A DNA stretch of 64,000 nt from Reichenbachiella sp. (GCF_033344935.1 NZ_JAWPMM010000001.1:1784001-1848000), one strand, 5' to 3'; shown: positions 43,244 to 52,202, counted from the stretch's first letter. The notes: a model not told the origin generated them from the letters alone. Made by a program: numbers and translations.

Positions 43244-44608
43244 TTAAGCGGCTAGCTTCTCGCTGGTTTTAAGCTTTAGCTCGATAGCTTCTAATTTCTT
43301 TTGTTCTTCCACGGCGGCGGCTTCATCTGCATCAGAGAACTTAATGCCCAGTCCCAGCAAGCTGATAGCCACCACGGCGATACCGAAATACAAGAAGCTG
43401 TTTTCTAGTGTGGCTCCACTTCGAAGCAAGAATTGCGCATACATGACGGCTCCTACATTACCACCTGCGCCTACGATACCAGCTACGGCACCCAAAGATT
43501 TTTTATTGATGAATGGCACAACAGAATAGGTAGCACCTTCAGCCATTTGAACGAATAGTGAAAAGATAATCATCGTGATGATCGCAAGGCCGAGCATATC
43601 CATTCTAGAGAAAAGCATTAGGGCAAATCCTTCTGCAAACAATACCATGACCAACCACTTCACTCGGCCACTGAGTCCACCGGTTTTAGAAAAACGATCA
43701 CCTAGATAACCGCCCATCGACCGGGCAAAAAGATTCATTAGTCCGAAAAGTGCTGCAATGAGTCCAGCCGTTGTTTCATTCAATTCGAATTTGGTTTGAT
43801 AGTAAGTAGCCGCACGGCCATTCACGAAAAGCTCTAGTCCAAAACAGGCGCCATAGATGGCAAATAAAATCCATACTCTTCGATCTTTCACAGCAGACAT
43901 AAACAAGCCTGATTCACCTTTTTCTGCTTTTGGCTTTTCTTCAGGCGCTTCATCGAAGTTTCCTTTAGGTGTATCCTTGGTATACTTCCAGTATAGGAAA
44001 GCTACGCCAAGCATGATCACTGCTGGTACAAACATGGCCGGTCTCCATTTTGACAATTCTGATTCGGCAAAGCCTAAAGCCAACATGCCTGATGCAATCA
44101 ATGGCATAAGTGCTTGAGTTACCCCGCCACCGAGGTTTCCCCAGCCTGCGGTGGTAGCATTGGCGATACCCACAACGTTAGGTGCAAACATTTTGGTGGT
44201 ATGATATTGAGTGATTACAAAAGAAGCACCGATCACTCCGATAGCCATTCTAGAGATCAGGTACGTCTCCCAATTGTAGGCAAAGGATGAGCCCGCTACC
44301 ACGATGGCACCAAAGATCAAAAGATAGGTATAGCTTTTTCTTGGTCCAATTTTATCACAGAGGTTACCGATAAGCAGTCGTGCAAAGATGGTCACACCGA
44401 CAGAAGCAATGAAGGCGGTGATCTTTTGTGCTTTAGTCAAGTCCATATCAGGACCGATAGTGGAATTCATAAGCGGCGCATGAGCAAACCAGCCAAAGAA
44501 GCAGAGGAAGAAAGCCATCCAGCTCAGGTGAAAGGTTCGCATTTGAAGCGATTTAAAGTCGAATAAGTTGATTCTAGTGGCTTTTTCAAGAGTAGAGCTC
44601 GCGTACAT
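43244..44608 (-). CDS. narK: Nitrate/nitrite transporter, NarK family (MFS)
   Basis: 454 aa, twelve predicted membrane helices. Nitrate-porter marks: LSWMAFFLCFFGWFAHAPLM in helix 1 and the nitrate signatures NATTAGWGNLGGGVTQAL (helix 5, about 155-172) and GAVAGIVGAGGNVGAVMY (helix 11, about 375-392). MFS motif LIGNLCDKIGPRKSY between helices 2 and 3. It moves nitrate and/or nitrite across the inner membrane; direction is not readable. No nitrate or nitrite reductase gene is nearby. The gene is divergent from the sensor operon at 44963, with candidate regulatory sites between. Confidence 0.9.
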   Translation of the reverse strand: MYASSTLEKATRINLFDFKSLQMRTFHLSWMAFFLCFFGWFAHAPLMNSTIGPDMDLTKAQKITAFIASVGVTIFARLLIGNLCDKIGPRKSYTYLLIFGAIVVAGSSFAYNWETYLISRMAIGVIGASFVITQYHTTKMFAPNVVGIANATTAGWGNLGGGVTQALMPLIASGMLALGFAESELSKWRPAMFVPAVIMLGVAFLYWKYTKDTPKGNFDEAPEEKPKAEKGESGLFMSAVKDRRVWILFAIYGACFGLELFVNGRAATYYQTKFELNETTAGLIAALFGLMNLFARSMGGYLGDRFSKTGGLSGRVKWLVMVLFAEGFALMLFSRMDMLGLAIITMIIFSLFVQMAEGATYSVVPFINKKSLGAVAGIVGAGGNVGAVMYAQFLLRSGATLENSFLYFGIAVVAISLLGLGIKFSDADEAAAVEEQKKLEAIELKLKTSEKLAA

Positions 44609-44633
44609 AGTCTTTTTGTGTTTGATTTGGCTT

Positions 44634-44661
44634 TACGTAGTTCTGTTTTATTAATTACGTA
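44634..44661. promoter_or_regulatory. Two TACGTA palindromes 22 bp apart upstream of narK
   Basis: TACGTA at 44634-44639 and 44656-44661, centres 22 bp (two helical turns) apart, 26-53 bp before the narK start. Same-face spacing suits a dimeric regulator, but the motif is short and chance cannot be excluded. Confidence 0.35.
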
Positions 44662-44824
44662 TTTATACTTACAAAAGTAGACTACTTAGTTTCAGCTTAA
44701 AATGACTCTTAACAAGGCCTGAAATGATTTATCGCAAAAATGAACCTGCGAAAACACAGATTGTATAAAAGGGGATGGTCTAGGAAAGAGTAGTGTATAG
44801 AGACTCAATTAGAAACATGGCCTT

Positions 44825-44840
44825 TTGATCTTTAGGTCAA
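44825..44840. promoter_or_regulatory. Crp/Fnr-like half-palindrome between narK and the sensor operon
   Basis: TTGATCTTTAGGTCAA reads TTGAT-N6-GTCAA, the 16-bp format of Crp-type sites. It is 123 bp before the ATG of the ethylene-receptor-like gene and about 215 bp from narK. The rest of the 354-bp intergenic stretch (44609-44962) shows nothing else I can name. Confidence 0.35.
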
Positions 44841-44962
44841 ATCGAGTAAATTATCTTAGGCATTGTTTAAAAACTCAATCAGCAAGAGTAGGAAATTGAA
44901 TATTGAAGAGTATTTACCTAGTAAATCTCTATTTGTTTTTCACAACCATTACCATTATTGCT

Positions 44963-45442
44963 ATGAGTCATTTGAACACGTTTTTGCAGAAGCTTTTTGA
45001 GACCTCTAATTGGCCGCCGCGTTGGATTTGTGGAGAGTGGTCCAGTTTTCACGGATGGCTCTATATCACCAGTGACTTTGCGATATGGTTGGCTTATTTT
45101 ATCATACCAGTCATTATCATGTACTTCATTCAACGAAGGCCAGATATTCCATTTTTGCCAGTGTTTTGGCTGTTTGGTGCCTTTATTATTTTTTGTGGAG
45201 CTACACATATTTTGGATGCTCTTATGTTCTGGTGGCCAGCCTACAGGCTGAGTGCCTTGGTTCGATTTTTTACAGCCGTTGTGAGTTTCGTAACTGTGTT
45301 TGCACTTATAAGAGACTTGCCTAAACTTTTGCAAATCACCTCTCTAAACTCTGAGAATAATCAGCCCAACGAAATCGAAGAGTATAAGTCTAAGATTAAA
45401 GCATTAGAAAAGGAATTGTCAGAGTTAAAGTCTAGCAAGTGA
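44963..45442 (+). CDS. Stand-alone ethylene-receptor-like copper-binding membrane domain
   Basis: 159 aa from the ATG at 44963 (a TTG at 44903 would add a hydrophobic 20-residue leader). Three membrane helices match the ethylene-binding domain of plant ETR1 and cyanobacterial receptors: SDFAIWLAYFIIP (Asp38, Tyr45, Pro49), FWLFGAFIIFCGATH (Cys78, His82), and LVRFFTAVVSFVTVFALI. Asp, Cys and His are the Cu(I)/ethylene residues of ETR1 (25, 65, 69), and both spacings, 40 and 4, are identical. A short coiled coil (EYKSKIKALEKELSELKS) ends the protein where receptors normally continue into a kinase. Here the kinase is a separate gene overlapping by 4 bp. Ethylene binding is inference. Confidence 0.85.
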   Translation: MSHLNTFLQKLFETSNWPPRWICGEWSSFHGWLYITSDFAIWLAYFIIPVIIMYFIQRRPDIPFLPVFWLFGAFIIFCGATHILDALMFWWPAYRLSALVRFFTAVVSFVTVFALIRDLPKLLQITSLNSENNQPNEIEEYKSKIKALEKELSELKSSK

Positions 45443-46944
45443 AAAGTAACAGAGTAAATCTCCAAGATTGGATTCAAATCATTGTATTGACCTTTTTTGC
45501 TCTATTTATTACATCGATGATATTTATCGCCGATGTATTTGTTCCTTTAGGGGTCGCAGTAGGTGCCATGTATTGCATCGTGATATTTTATAGCTGGTTG
45601 TTGCCAGGTCGGTTGACTCCTGTTTATGCGGGTTTGATATGTACTGTACTCATTGTTTTAGGCTTGATTCTTTCTCAATCAAGGGCAGTTGGAAATGAAA
45701 TTTTTGGAATGAACCGTGTTATATCGGTGATTGTAATATGGGTTTGCACGGCGCTGGTCATGATGGCAAAAAATGGTTTTAGAAGCCTAGAAGAAGCGCG
45801 TGATCAACTGGAACAACGAGTGATGGAAAGGACTAAGGAACTGAGAGAAAAGCAGCGCCTTCTTGAAATAAGTAAAGAGAGATACAAGTCTTTATTAGAA
45901 AGTGCGCCCGATGCGATGGTAATTGCCGAGCGAAATGGCACAGTTCAATTAATTAATCAGCAAATCACAAACTTGTTTGAGTACGAGAAGGACGAAATTG
46001 TGGGAACTAGCGTGGAGCAATTGATACCAGAGCGGTATCGGAGACTTTACAAAGGTCATAGGAGTGGTTTTTTTGATATTCCAGATATTGAGCAGCAGGG
46101 CAGAGCAGTCGAGCTTATCGGTACAAAAAGGTCGGGAGAAGAATTTCCTATGGAAGTTTCGCTTAGTCCGCTGGAGACAGACGACGGGGACTTAGTTTGT
46201 GCTGCTATTCGCGACATTAGTTTTCGGAAAAATGCTGAAGAATCTATGGAGCTTTTTAGTCAGCAGTTGCAAAACAAGAACAAAGAATTGGAGCAGTTTA
46301 CTTATGTAGCTTCGCATGATTTGCAAGAACCATTGCGTACAATTACAAGCTTTTCAGAAATGCTGATGACGAATTATAAAGATCAGTTTGACGAAACAGG
46401 GAAGAAGAGCCTACGGTTTATTTTAGATGCAACTGGAAGAATGAGCCAATTAATAAAAGGATTACTCGACTATGGACGATTGGGTAAAAGCGATTCAAAG
46501 GAAAATATTAATTGTAATGATCTATTGCTTGATCTCAAGAAAGATTTGGCTACTGGGTTGAAGGAATCAAATACCAAACTTGAAGTTGACGATTTACCTG
46601 TTGTCAAAGGCCATCCAATCGAACTGCGATTGCTGTTACAAAACCTTATTTCAAATGCAATGAAATTTAGCAAGCCTAATGAGGCTCCGGTTATTAACGT
46701 AAAGGCAAAGAAAAAAAGGGGAGAAGTTGTATTTTGTGTTGAAGACAATGGAATAGGAATTGCAGACGAGCATAGAGATCGAATCTTTGAAATTTTTCAA
46801 CGTTTACACAACAAAGACAAATATGAAGGTACCGGCATAGGATTGGCCCATTGTCGTAAAATTGTTGAACTACACGGAGGGCAAATTTGGGTTGAATCTG
46901 AACCTGACAAGGGAAGCTCTTTTTATTTTTCTATACCTAAATAA
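45439..46944 (+). CDS. Membrane PAS-domain sensor histidine kinase, partner of the ethylene-receptor-like protein
   Basis: 501 aa; GTG start overlapping the previous stop (GTGA). About four membrane helices (1-110: WIQIIVLTFFALFITSMIFI, GVAVGAMYCIVIFYSWL, YAGLICTVLIVLGLILS, ISVIVIWVCTALVMM), a coiled coil (EARDQLEQRVMERTKELREK), one PAS domain (about 145-265, SAPDAMVIAERNGTVQLINQ), and the kinase with H-box TYVASHDLQEPLRTITSF, N-box LQNLISNAMKFSK and G-boxes VEDNGIGIAD and GTGIGLAHCRKIV. The core is the phytochrome-type HisKA. Phosphate probably passes to the receiver encoded next. Coupled translation implies stoichiometric expression with the receptor-like protein. Confidence 0.93.
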   Translation: MKSNRVNLQDWIQIIVLTFFALFITSMIFIADVFVPLGVAVGAMYCIVIFYSWLLPGRLTPVYAGLICTVLIVLGLILSQSRAVGNEIFGMNRVISVIVIWVCTALVMMAKNGFRSLEEARDQLEQRVMERTKELREKQRLLEISKERYKSLLESAPDAMVIAERNGTVQLINQQITNLFEYEKDEIVGTSVEQLIPERYRRLYKGHRSGFFDIPDIEQQGRAVELIGTKRSGEEFPMEVSLSPLETDDGDLVCAAIRDISFRKNAEESMELFSQQLQNKNKELEQFTYVASHDLQEPLRTITSFSEMLMTNYKDQFDETGKKSLRFILDATGRMSQLIKGLLDYGRLGKSDSKENINCNDLLLDLKKDLATGLKESNTKLEVDDLPVVKGHPIELRLLLQNLISNAMKFSKPNEAPVINVKAKKKRGEVVFCVEDNGIGIADEHRDRIFEIFQRLHNKDKYEGTGIGLAHCRKIVELHGGQIWVESEPDKGSSFYFSIPK

Positions 46945-46951
46945 ACTAACC

Positions 46952-47359
46952 ATGAAAAAACTGAACTGCATACTGCTCATAGACGATGATGAACCTACCA
47001 ACTTCCTCAATGAAATGATCATTTCTCAGCTGAATTGTACCGAGTCTATTGTAGCGGTACAAAGCGGAAGAGAGGCGTTGGATTATTTAGGTTCTCAAGT
47101 CGATGGACAATTTCCTCAGCCGGATTTGATTCTCTTGGATATTAACATGCCTGGCATGAATGGATGGGAGTTTTTAGTAAAATATAAAAACCTGGATGAG
47201 TCGCAAAAGGGTAAAGTCATTATAATGATGCTAACTACCTCTTTGAATCCTGATGATGAAGCGAAAGCACATGGAATAAAGGATATTAAATCGTTTATGA
47301 GAAAACCCTTGACAAAGGAAGCGTTCATAGATGTGCTCGATCGATATTTTTTAGACTAA
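46952..47359 (+). CDS. Single-domain response regulator
   Basis: 135 aa from the ATG at 46952, 7 bp after the kinase gene; the longer open frame overlaps the kinase. CheY-like receiver only: acidic pair CILLIDDDEPTNFL (about 5-18), phospho-acceptor Asp in DLILLDINMPGMNGWEFL (about 60), Thr in IIMMLTTSLNPDD, Lys in IKSFMRKPLTKEAF (about 115). No output domain, so it acts by protein contact or phosphorelay. This Rcp1-like arrangement is typical beside phytochrome-type kinases. A terminator at 47391 closes the operon. Confidence 0.93.
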   Translation: MKKLNCILLIDDDEPTNFLNEMIISQLNCTESIVAVQSGREALDYLGSQVDGQFPQPDLILLDINMPGMNGWEFLVKYKNLDESQKGKVIIMMLTTSLNPDDEAKAHGIKDIKSFMRKPLTKEAFIDVLDRYFLD

Positions 47360-47390
47360 ACCTGATAAATTTTCTAATGTAGTTAGTCTT

Positions 47391-47415
47391 AGTCACTAGA
47401 AGTAGTGACTATTTT
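47391..47415 (+). terminator. Rho-independent terminator of the sensor operon
   Basis: Stem AGTCACTA (47391-47398) with TAGTGACT (47403-47410), 4-base loop, followed by ATTTTTA. It lies 32 bp after the response-regulator stop. Confidence 0.8.
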
Positions 47416-47473
47416 TATGCCTACTCACTATCGTTGGCGAGTATTTAATTACCTATTTCACTAACAATAGCGA

Positions 47474-47505
47474 TTGCGCCTCTGCTATTGCTAACCGTAC
47501 ATTTG
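47474..47505 (+). promoter_or_regulatory. Bacteroidota-type promoter of the iron-uptake locus
   Basis: TTG at 47474-47476, 21 bp, then TACATTTG at 47498-47505, a perfect TAnnTTTG -7 box, 32 bp before the receptor ATG. CAATAGC/GCTATTG arms at 47465-47490 overlap the upstream half and could be an operator (for example for Fur), but they do not match a Fur box. Confidence 0.6.
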
Positions 47506-47537
47506 CATTCTATTTATAATGATTCTAAATAATAGAA

Positions 47538-49889
47538 ATGCGAAGAGTACTGTTCTTTTTGGTGGGTTTTCAATTGATGGCTGGTGTGGCTATGACGCAA
47601 TCAATTAGCGGTACGGTGGTAGACGAGGGGGGTGAAGTCATTCCAGGCAGCACGGTCCAAATTGTAAATACGACCAAGGGTGGTATTACCGATATCAATG
47701 GCAAGTTTCATCTAAATAATCTCCAGCCCGGCACACATCAAATCAAAATATCTTCACTTGGACTTTTGACACAAGTGCTGACGGTAACGGTGACTGAAGG
47801 ACAGACCACCCAGCTCCAAGTGGTCATGAAGGCCGATGCCACCAGCCTTCAGGAGGTGACAATTTTCGGTAAGTCTGAAGCTACTGTGGTGAGAGAGCAG
47901 GCTTATGCTGTTGCCGTAGTAGAAGCCAAAGCATTCAAAAATGTAAGTGCCGACGTCAATCAAATCCTGAATCGCGTTTCGGGTATTAATATCCGCCAAA
48001 GCGGAGGCATGGGGTCTAGTTTCAATCTTTCGCTAAATGGCCTATCAGGTAACCGAGTCCGAACTTTTATCAACGGCATACCAATGGATTACTTTGGGTC
48101 GTCTCTGAGCCTCAATAATTTCCCAGCGAACCTGATCAGCACAATTGAGATATATAAAGGTGCTGTGCCGATTCACCTTTCGTCAGATGCCTTGGGCGGC
48201 TCGATCAATATTGTGACCGACACCAGACCGATCAATTATCTGGATGCTTCCTATTCTTTTGGATCATTCAATACTCACACAGGTGCTGTCAATGCCCAGT
48301 GGCACCATGCCAATACCGGGTTGACTTTACGTGTCAAGTCTTATTATAATCATTCAGACAATGACTATCCTATAGACATCAATTTACTCGATGTGGAGTC
48401 GGGCAAGCTGGACGAGGAGACCACTGAGATTAGAAGATTTCATGATGCTTATACCTCTAAAATGGCCTGGATCGAGGCTGGTATTATGAACAAGCCTTAT
48501 GCTGATGAACTCATGATTGGTACGGTCGTTTCTGACAATTTTAAGGAGATACAACAAAATCCGTATGCCACCGGTGTCTCGTCTTTCCCTGTTGGTGAGG
48601 CCTTCGCCGCTTCGGATATCAACATATTCAACCTGTCTTATCGCAAAAAGAACCTATTGGTGAAAAACCTGAATGTTCGTGGATATGGGGTTTATTTAAA
48701 ATCTAATGAAGAATATAAAGACATCAGCCCCAACAGATACGATTGGTTTGGAAACTACGAAGCCGATGTACACCCAACCACCGGTGAGCTGGGCCGAAAG
48801 ACTCACTTTTTCCTGAATAGAGAAAATTATTTAGCCAATGTAAATGCAGAATATCAGTTAGCCGATGAGCATAGCGTATCAGCCAGCTATTCGCTCAATA
48901 GCTTAGAACTACAAGGGCACGATGACTATCAGCCTCAAAACAATACACAATACAGTACACCAAACACAGTTACCAAACAGGTGGTAGGGCTGGCTTATAC
49001 CAACGTTGCCTTTGAGGATCGTTTGAAAACCACCTTGTTTACCAAGAGGTATCAGTACAATTTGAAATCAAATAACTCGAGTTATAATGGCGATGAAGAC
49101 AACTACTTCGAGACGCAAAACACGCGAATGGGTTATGGAATGGCTTCTACTTTCTTTCTGAAAGAAAGCTTACAGTTCAAGGCGTCATTCGAAAAGGCCT
49201 ATCGTTTTCCAGAATCTACCGAGATGTATGGTGATGGCCTGAATGTAATACCCAATCCAACACTAGAGCCAGAGACCAGCTACAATTACAACCTGGGGGT
49301 AAGACTAAACAAGCAATCAGCCTACAATGGTTATGTCGTCGAAGCTAATGTTTTTGTGCGAGATTCCAGAGACTACATTCGCTTTGAGCCACGCATGAAT
49401 CGCAGCACCTATGTCAACGACCCAAAGGTTTTTGCAGCAGGGTTAGACTTGTCAATGAACTTTCAATTGGATCAAAATTGGAATGTGGGACTGGGTGGTA
49501 CTTACCTGGATTTGAGAAACAACGACGAGACTTCTTCAGTCTATCAGGACCGCCTACCCAATGAACCTTATCTGTTTGGTAATCTGATTATCACCTATCG
49601 CATGAGTGATTGGTTAGGCTTAGCCAATGAGCTGACGTTGACCAACATCAATCGTTACGTCCACGAATTTTATCTGAAATGGCCCAGTTTGGCGGCCAGT
49701 GGCAAGTCAAGCATTCCCACCCGATTCACCAACGACCTACAACTCACTTATAGTCTAAAAGAAGGCACCTACAATGTGTCGTTTTTGGTAGCCAATGTGC
49801 TGGACGCCAAGGTGTACGACAATTTCAACCAACAAAACCCCGGAAGATCTTTCAATCTCAAACTGAGGTATTTCATAAGTAAAAATTAA
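47538..49889 (+). CDS. TonB-dependent receptor, XusA-like (iron/siderophore uptake)
   Basis: 783 aa, signal peptide MRRVLFFLVGFQLMAGVAMTQ. CarboxypepD_reg domain (SISGTVVDEGGEVIPGSTVQ, GGITDINGKFHLNNLQPG), plug (about 110-230, NQILNRVSGINIRQSGGMG, GSSLSLNNFPANLISTIEIY) and a barrel with the C-terminal strand GRSFNLKLRYFISKN. It has the TonB-receptor plug typical of siderophore receptors. Following genes encode a DUF4374 lipoprotein and a PepSY reductase, the gene set of the Bacteroides XusABC xenosiderophore system, so ferric-siderophore uptake is the likely role. Ligand unknown. Confidence 0.88.
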   Translation: MRRVLFFLVGFQLMAGVAMTQSISGTVVDEGGEVIPGSTVQIVNTTKGGITDINGKFHLNNLQPGTHQIKISSLGLLTQVLTVTVTEGQTTQLQVVMKADATSLQEVTIFGKSEATVVREQAYAVAVVEAKAFKNVSADVNQILNRVSGINIRQSGGMGSSFNLSLNGLSGNRVRTFINGIPMDYFGSSLSLNNFPANLISTIEIYKGAVPIHLSSDALGGSINIVTDTRPINYLDASYSFGSFNTHTGAVNAQWHHANTGLTLRVKSYYNHSDNDYPIDINLLDVESGKLDEETTEIRRFHDAYTSKMAWIEAGIMNKPYADELMIGTVVSDNFKEIQQNPYATGVSSFPVGEAFAASDINIFNLSYRKKNLLVKNLNVRGYGVYLKSNEEYKDISPNRYDWFGNYEADVHPTTGELGRKTHFFLNRENYLANVNAEYQLADEHSVSASYSLNSLELQGHDDYQPQNNTQYSTPNTVTKQVVGLAYTNVAFEDRLKTTLFTKRYQYNLKSNNSSYNGDEDNYFETQNTRMGYGMASTFFLKESLQFKASFEKAYRFPESTEMYGDGLNVIPNPTLEPETSYNYNLGVRLNKQSAYNGYVVEANVFVRDSRDYIRFEPRMNRSTYVNDPKVFAAGLDLSMNFQLDQNWNVGLGGTYLDLRNNDETSSVYQDRLPNEPYLFGNLIITYRMSDWLGLANELTLTNINRYVHEFYLKWPSLAASGKSSIPTRFTNDLQLTYSLKEGTYNVSFLVANVLDAKVYDNFNQQNPGRSFNLKLRYFISKN

Positions 49890-49902
49890 TTAGAATATAA
49901 AA

Positions 49903-51135
49903 ATGAAGAAGCAATTTTTAAATATAGCAGCAGTCCTGTCTTTGGCCATTATGACCATGACATCTTGTTCGGATGACAATGACGTGGCGGAAAGCGCACA
50001 ATTTGTATTGGGAATCGAGGCGGCTACGGGTACAGATATATTGGTGTCTGTAGATACCATCACCTCAGGAACCATTTCACCTGTAGGCAATGGCATCGAA
50101 CAGCCGGCATGGATGTCGTATTACCAAATCGGCGAGACGTTGGTGACTACAGGATACAATGCCGACAATGTTATGACAGGCTATCGTTTGATAGGAGAAG
50201 AGCTAATCAGCCTTGGTTCATTGGTAACTGAATTGGGTATCTATGGCATCGTAGAAATCGACGAAAATACAGCAATGGCTGTGGGCGTAACGAGAGCGGG
50301 CTATGAGGATCGCGTGTTTTACACAATCAATCTGGACGATATGTCTATCGCTAGCCGATTCAGCACTAAAATCGACGAAAGACAAGATGAAGGTTTGGTG
50401 GCTTGGCCTACGGGAATCGTGGTAGATAATGACAAAATGTATGTGGCTTACTACCTAATGGGAGCCGGAGAGTTGGAAGATGCACCCGCATTCTCCACAC
50501 CAAATTCGAATCAAGCTAGAGTGGCGATCTACTCTTACCCAGAATTGGAATTTGAAAAAATCATTACCGATGATCGTACGACGGACATCGGCTTGTACTC
50601 TGGTGAGAATAGTATCCTGAAAACGGATAGAGGCGACCTTTATACTTATTCTACATCAGCATTGGCCAGTGGGTTTGCACCTACGCCTGATAACCCATCT
50701 GGTTTTTTGAGAATCAATAGTGGTACTACCGAATTCGATGAGGATTACTTCTTCAATTTCGAAGAGGAGAGTGGAGGATACAAACTGAACAACGTGGTGT
50801 ATGCCGGTGGTAACAAAGCGGTAGTGAGAATGGCTAAGGAAGACGATACCAACAGCGACTATTTGTGGGCGACTTACGGTCCGAACATCGCTAGCGACTT
50901 GGCGATATGCGAAATGGCAGTGGTCGATCTAGAAGCGCAAACGGTCACCAAATTGGATATCCCGGCACACGGTGGTGAATGGGGAATGGCCAATCTCTAC
51001 CACGATGGAATGGTGTATGTAAACATCTCTACTGAGACGGAGGCTTACATCTATCAAATCGATCCATCTACTGCTACCGCTACAAAAGGCGCCAAAGTAG
51101 ATGGCAATTGGACGAAGGGGTTCGCGGCATTGTAA
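49903..51135 (+). CDS. DUF4374 lipoprotein, XusB-like siderophore-binding propeller
   Basis: 410 aa; lipoprotein signal MKKQFLNIAAVLSLAIMTMTSC followed by SDDND, the acidic export signal of surface lipoproteins. The rest forms repeated beta blades (GYRLIGEELISLGSLVTELG, GVTRAGYEDRVFYTINLDDM, SDLAICEMAVVDLEAQTVTK), a predicted seven-bladed propeller of DUF4374. In Bacteroides thetaiotaomicron such a protein (XusB) binds ferric siderophore at the surface and hands it to the receptor; here that role is inferred from gene order (13 bp after the receptor). Confidence 0.85.
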   Translation: MKKQFLNIAAVLSLAIMTMTSCSDDNDVAESAQFVLGIEAATGTDILVSVDTITSGTISPVGNGIEQPAWMSYYQIGETLVTTGYNADNVMTGYRLIGEELISLGSLVTELGIYGIVEIDENTAMAVGVTRAGYEDRVFYTINLDDMSIASRFSTKIDERQDEGLVAWPTGIVVDNDKMYVAYYLMGAGELEDAPAFSTPNSNQARVAIYSYPELEFEKIITDDRTTDIGLYSGENSILKTDRGDLYTYSTSALASGFAPTPDNPSGFLRINSGTTEFDEDYFFNFEEESGGYKLNNVVYAGGNKAVVRMAKEDDTNSDYLWATYGPNIASDLAICEMAVVDLEAQTVTKLDIPAHGGEWGMANLYHDGMVYVNISTETEAYIYQIDPSTATATKGAKVDGNWTKGFAAL

Positions 51136-51178
51136 TAACGAATTGCAATCGCTTCAAATGTCAATGTACTCACCAGTA

Positions 51179-51250
51179 CTGTCACATTGAGCCACGTCGA
51201 AATGTCCGTTTGCTTCTAGCAGCAAGGCTTCGAGGACCTCAGCCTGACAG
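51179..51250. repeat. Intergenic palindromic element, CTGTCA...CTGACAG type
   Basis: Begins CTGTCACATTGAGCCACGTC and ends CCTCAGCCTGACAG, with CGAAATGTCC and GCTTCGAGGAC inside. It splits the iron-uptake locus between the DUF4374 and DUF4198 genes. A partial relative lies at 37617-37650. Confidence 0.5.
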
Positions 51251-51294
51251 GTTATTAGACATTTGAAGTGATTGTTTCAATCATTTTACCAAAC

Positions 51295-52008
51295 ATGAAA
51301 AAATCAATAGTAACATTCCTATTCGCTTTGGCGGCCATGCCAAGTTTCGCTCACTACCTCTGGGTAGAAACCAGTAGCACGGGAGAACTCAACAAGGAGC
51401 AAACAATCAAAGTCCATTTCGGAGAATACACTTACGGTGTAATCGAACAAGTAGGAGGAGACGGCTTCAATGCTGTGAAGGATTTTACCCTGTATGTCAT
51501 TGACCCAAAGGGTAATAGAACAGCACTTGAAGTCACGGCTCAGACGGATCATTATGCCGCCAGTTTCACACCTAAGAAGAAAGGTACTTACACCGTGGTG
51601 CTAGACAATTACCAAATCGATGTGATCGACTATACGAAATACGATTTCGGCATCTTCCGCACGCATTACAATTCGATCGCCAAAGTGCAAGTAGGGGACG
51701 ATGAAGCAAACACGGCTGCGCAGAATGCAGAGGGAATCGCCATTCAGCAATTGAAATCAGAAAGTGGCATCGAGCTTTTGGTGACTTACAAAGGAGAGCC
51801 GCTTCTTGAAAATGAAGTAAAGGTTTTCGTTGCCGATCAATGGTCCAAGACCTTGGAAACGGATGAGCAGGGAAAGGTAACTTTCCGATTGCCATGGAAT
51901 AGCAAGTATATCGTGGAGACCACGATCAAAGAAGAAGTGCCGGGCCAGTTTAGAGGTGAGGACTACGAATTCATCTGGCACTGTGCCACCACTTGCATCA
52001 CCAACTAA
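51295..52008 (+). CDS. DUF4198 exported protein, probably metal-related
   Basis: 237 aa from the ATG at 51295; signal peptide MKKSIVTFLFALAAMPSFA. Mature protein begins HYLWVE, as usual in DUF4198, and is a chain of beta-sandwich (Ig-like) domains (QTIKVHFGEYTYGVIEQVGG, FTPKKKGTYTVVLDN, KVFVADQWSKTLETDEQGKV). C-terminal HCATTC holds two Cys and a His that could bind metal. DUF4198 proteins frequently accompany metal-uptake TonB receptors (nickel, cobalt, iron); here it lies between the XusB-like and PepSY genes, so a periplasmic role in iron handling is likely but unproven. Confidence 0.85.
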   Translation: MKKSIVTFLFALAAMPSFAHYLWVETSSTGELNKEQTIKVHFGEYTYGVIEQVGGDGFNAVKDFTLYVIDPKGNRTALEVTAQTDHYAASFTPKKKGTYTVVLDNYQIDVIDYTKYDFGIFRTHYNSIAKVQVGDDEANTAAQNAEGIAIQQLKSESGIELLVTYKGEPLLENEVKVFVADQWSKTLETDEQGKVTFRLPWNSKYIVETTIKEEVPGQFRGEDYEFIWHCATTCITN

Positions 52009-52019
52009 ATACTATTCTC

Positions 52020-52131
52020 GTCATTGCGAGGAAGACAATTCAACGGAAGTTGAATGTCCGACGTGGCAATCTCCTTCGTCTAGCACTGCACTCAATGTAG
52101 GCAGTAGTAGACCGCTGGGGATCGCGATGAC
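52020..52131. repeat. REP-like composite palindrome, GTCATTGCGAGG type
   Basis: Begins GTCATTGCGAGGAAGAC, contains GACGTGGCAATCTCC, ends GGGATCGCGATGAC. Third element of the family at 27832 and 34876, inside the iron-uptake locus just after the DUF4198 stop. Confidence 0.6.
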
Positions 52132-52202
52132 GAAATAAAAAAGTAGATAATGAGAAAAATCACCCAGAGTCACTCGTAGGGGGCTGATTTATTAATATTA
52201 AA

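Noticed and set aside
44918-45334. 138-aa antisense open frame over the ethylene-receptor-like gene
   Set aside because: Cys/Trp/Lys-rich nonsense composition; the plus-strand frame carries the conserved Asp/Cys/His motifs.
47465-47490. Fur box upstream of the iron-uptake locus
   Set aside because: CAATAGC/GCTATTG arms do not match the Fur consensus; kept only as a possible unnamed operator.
51572-51895. 107-aa antisense open frame over the DUF4198 gene
   Set aside because: Full shadow of a recognised family; no start context or family match.
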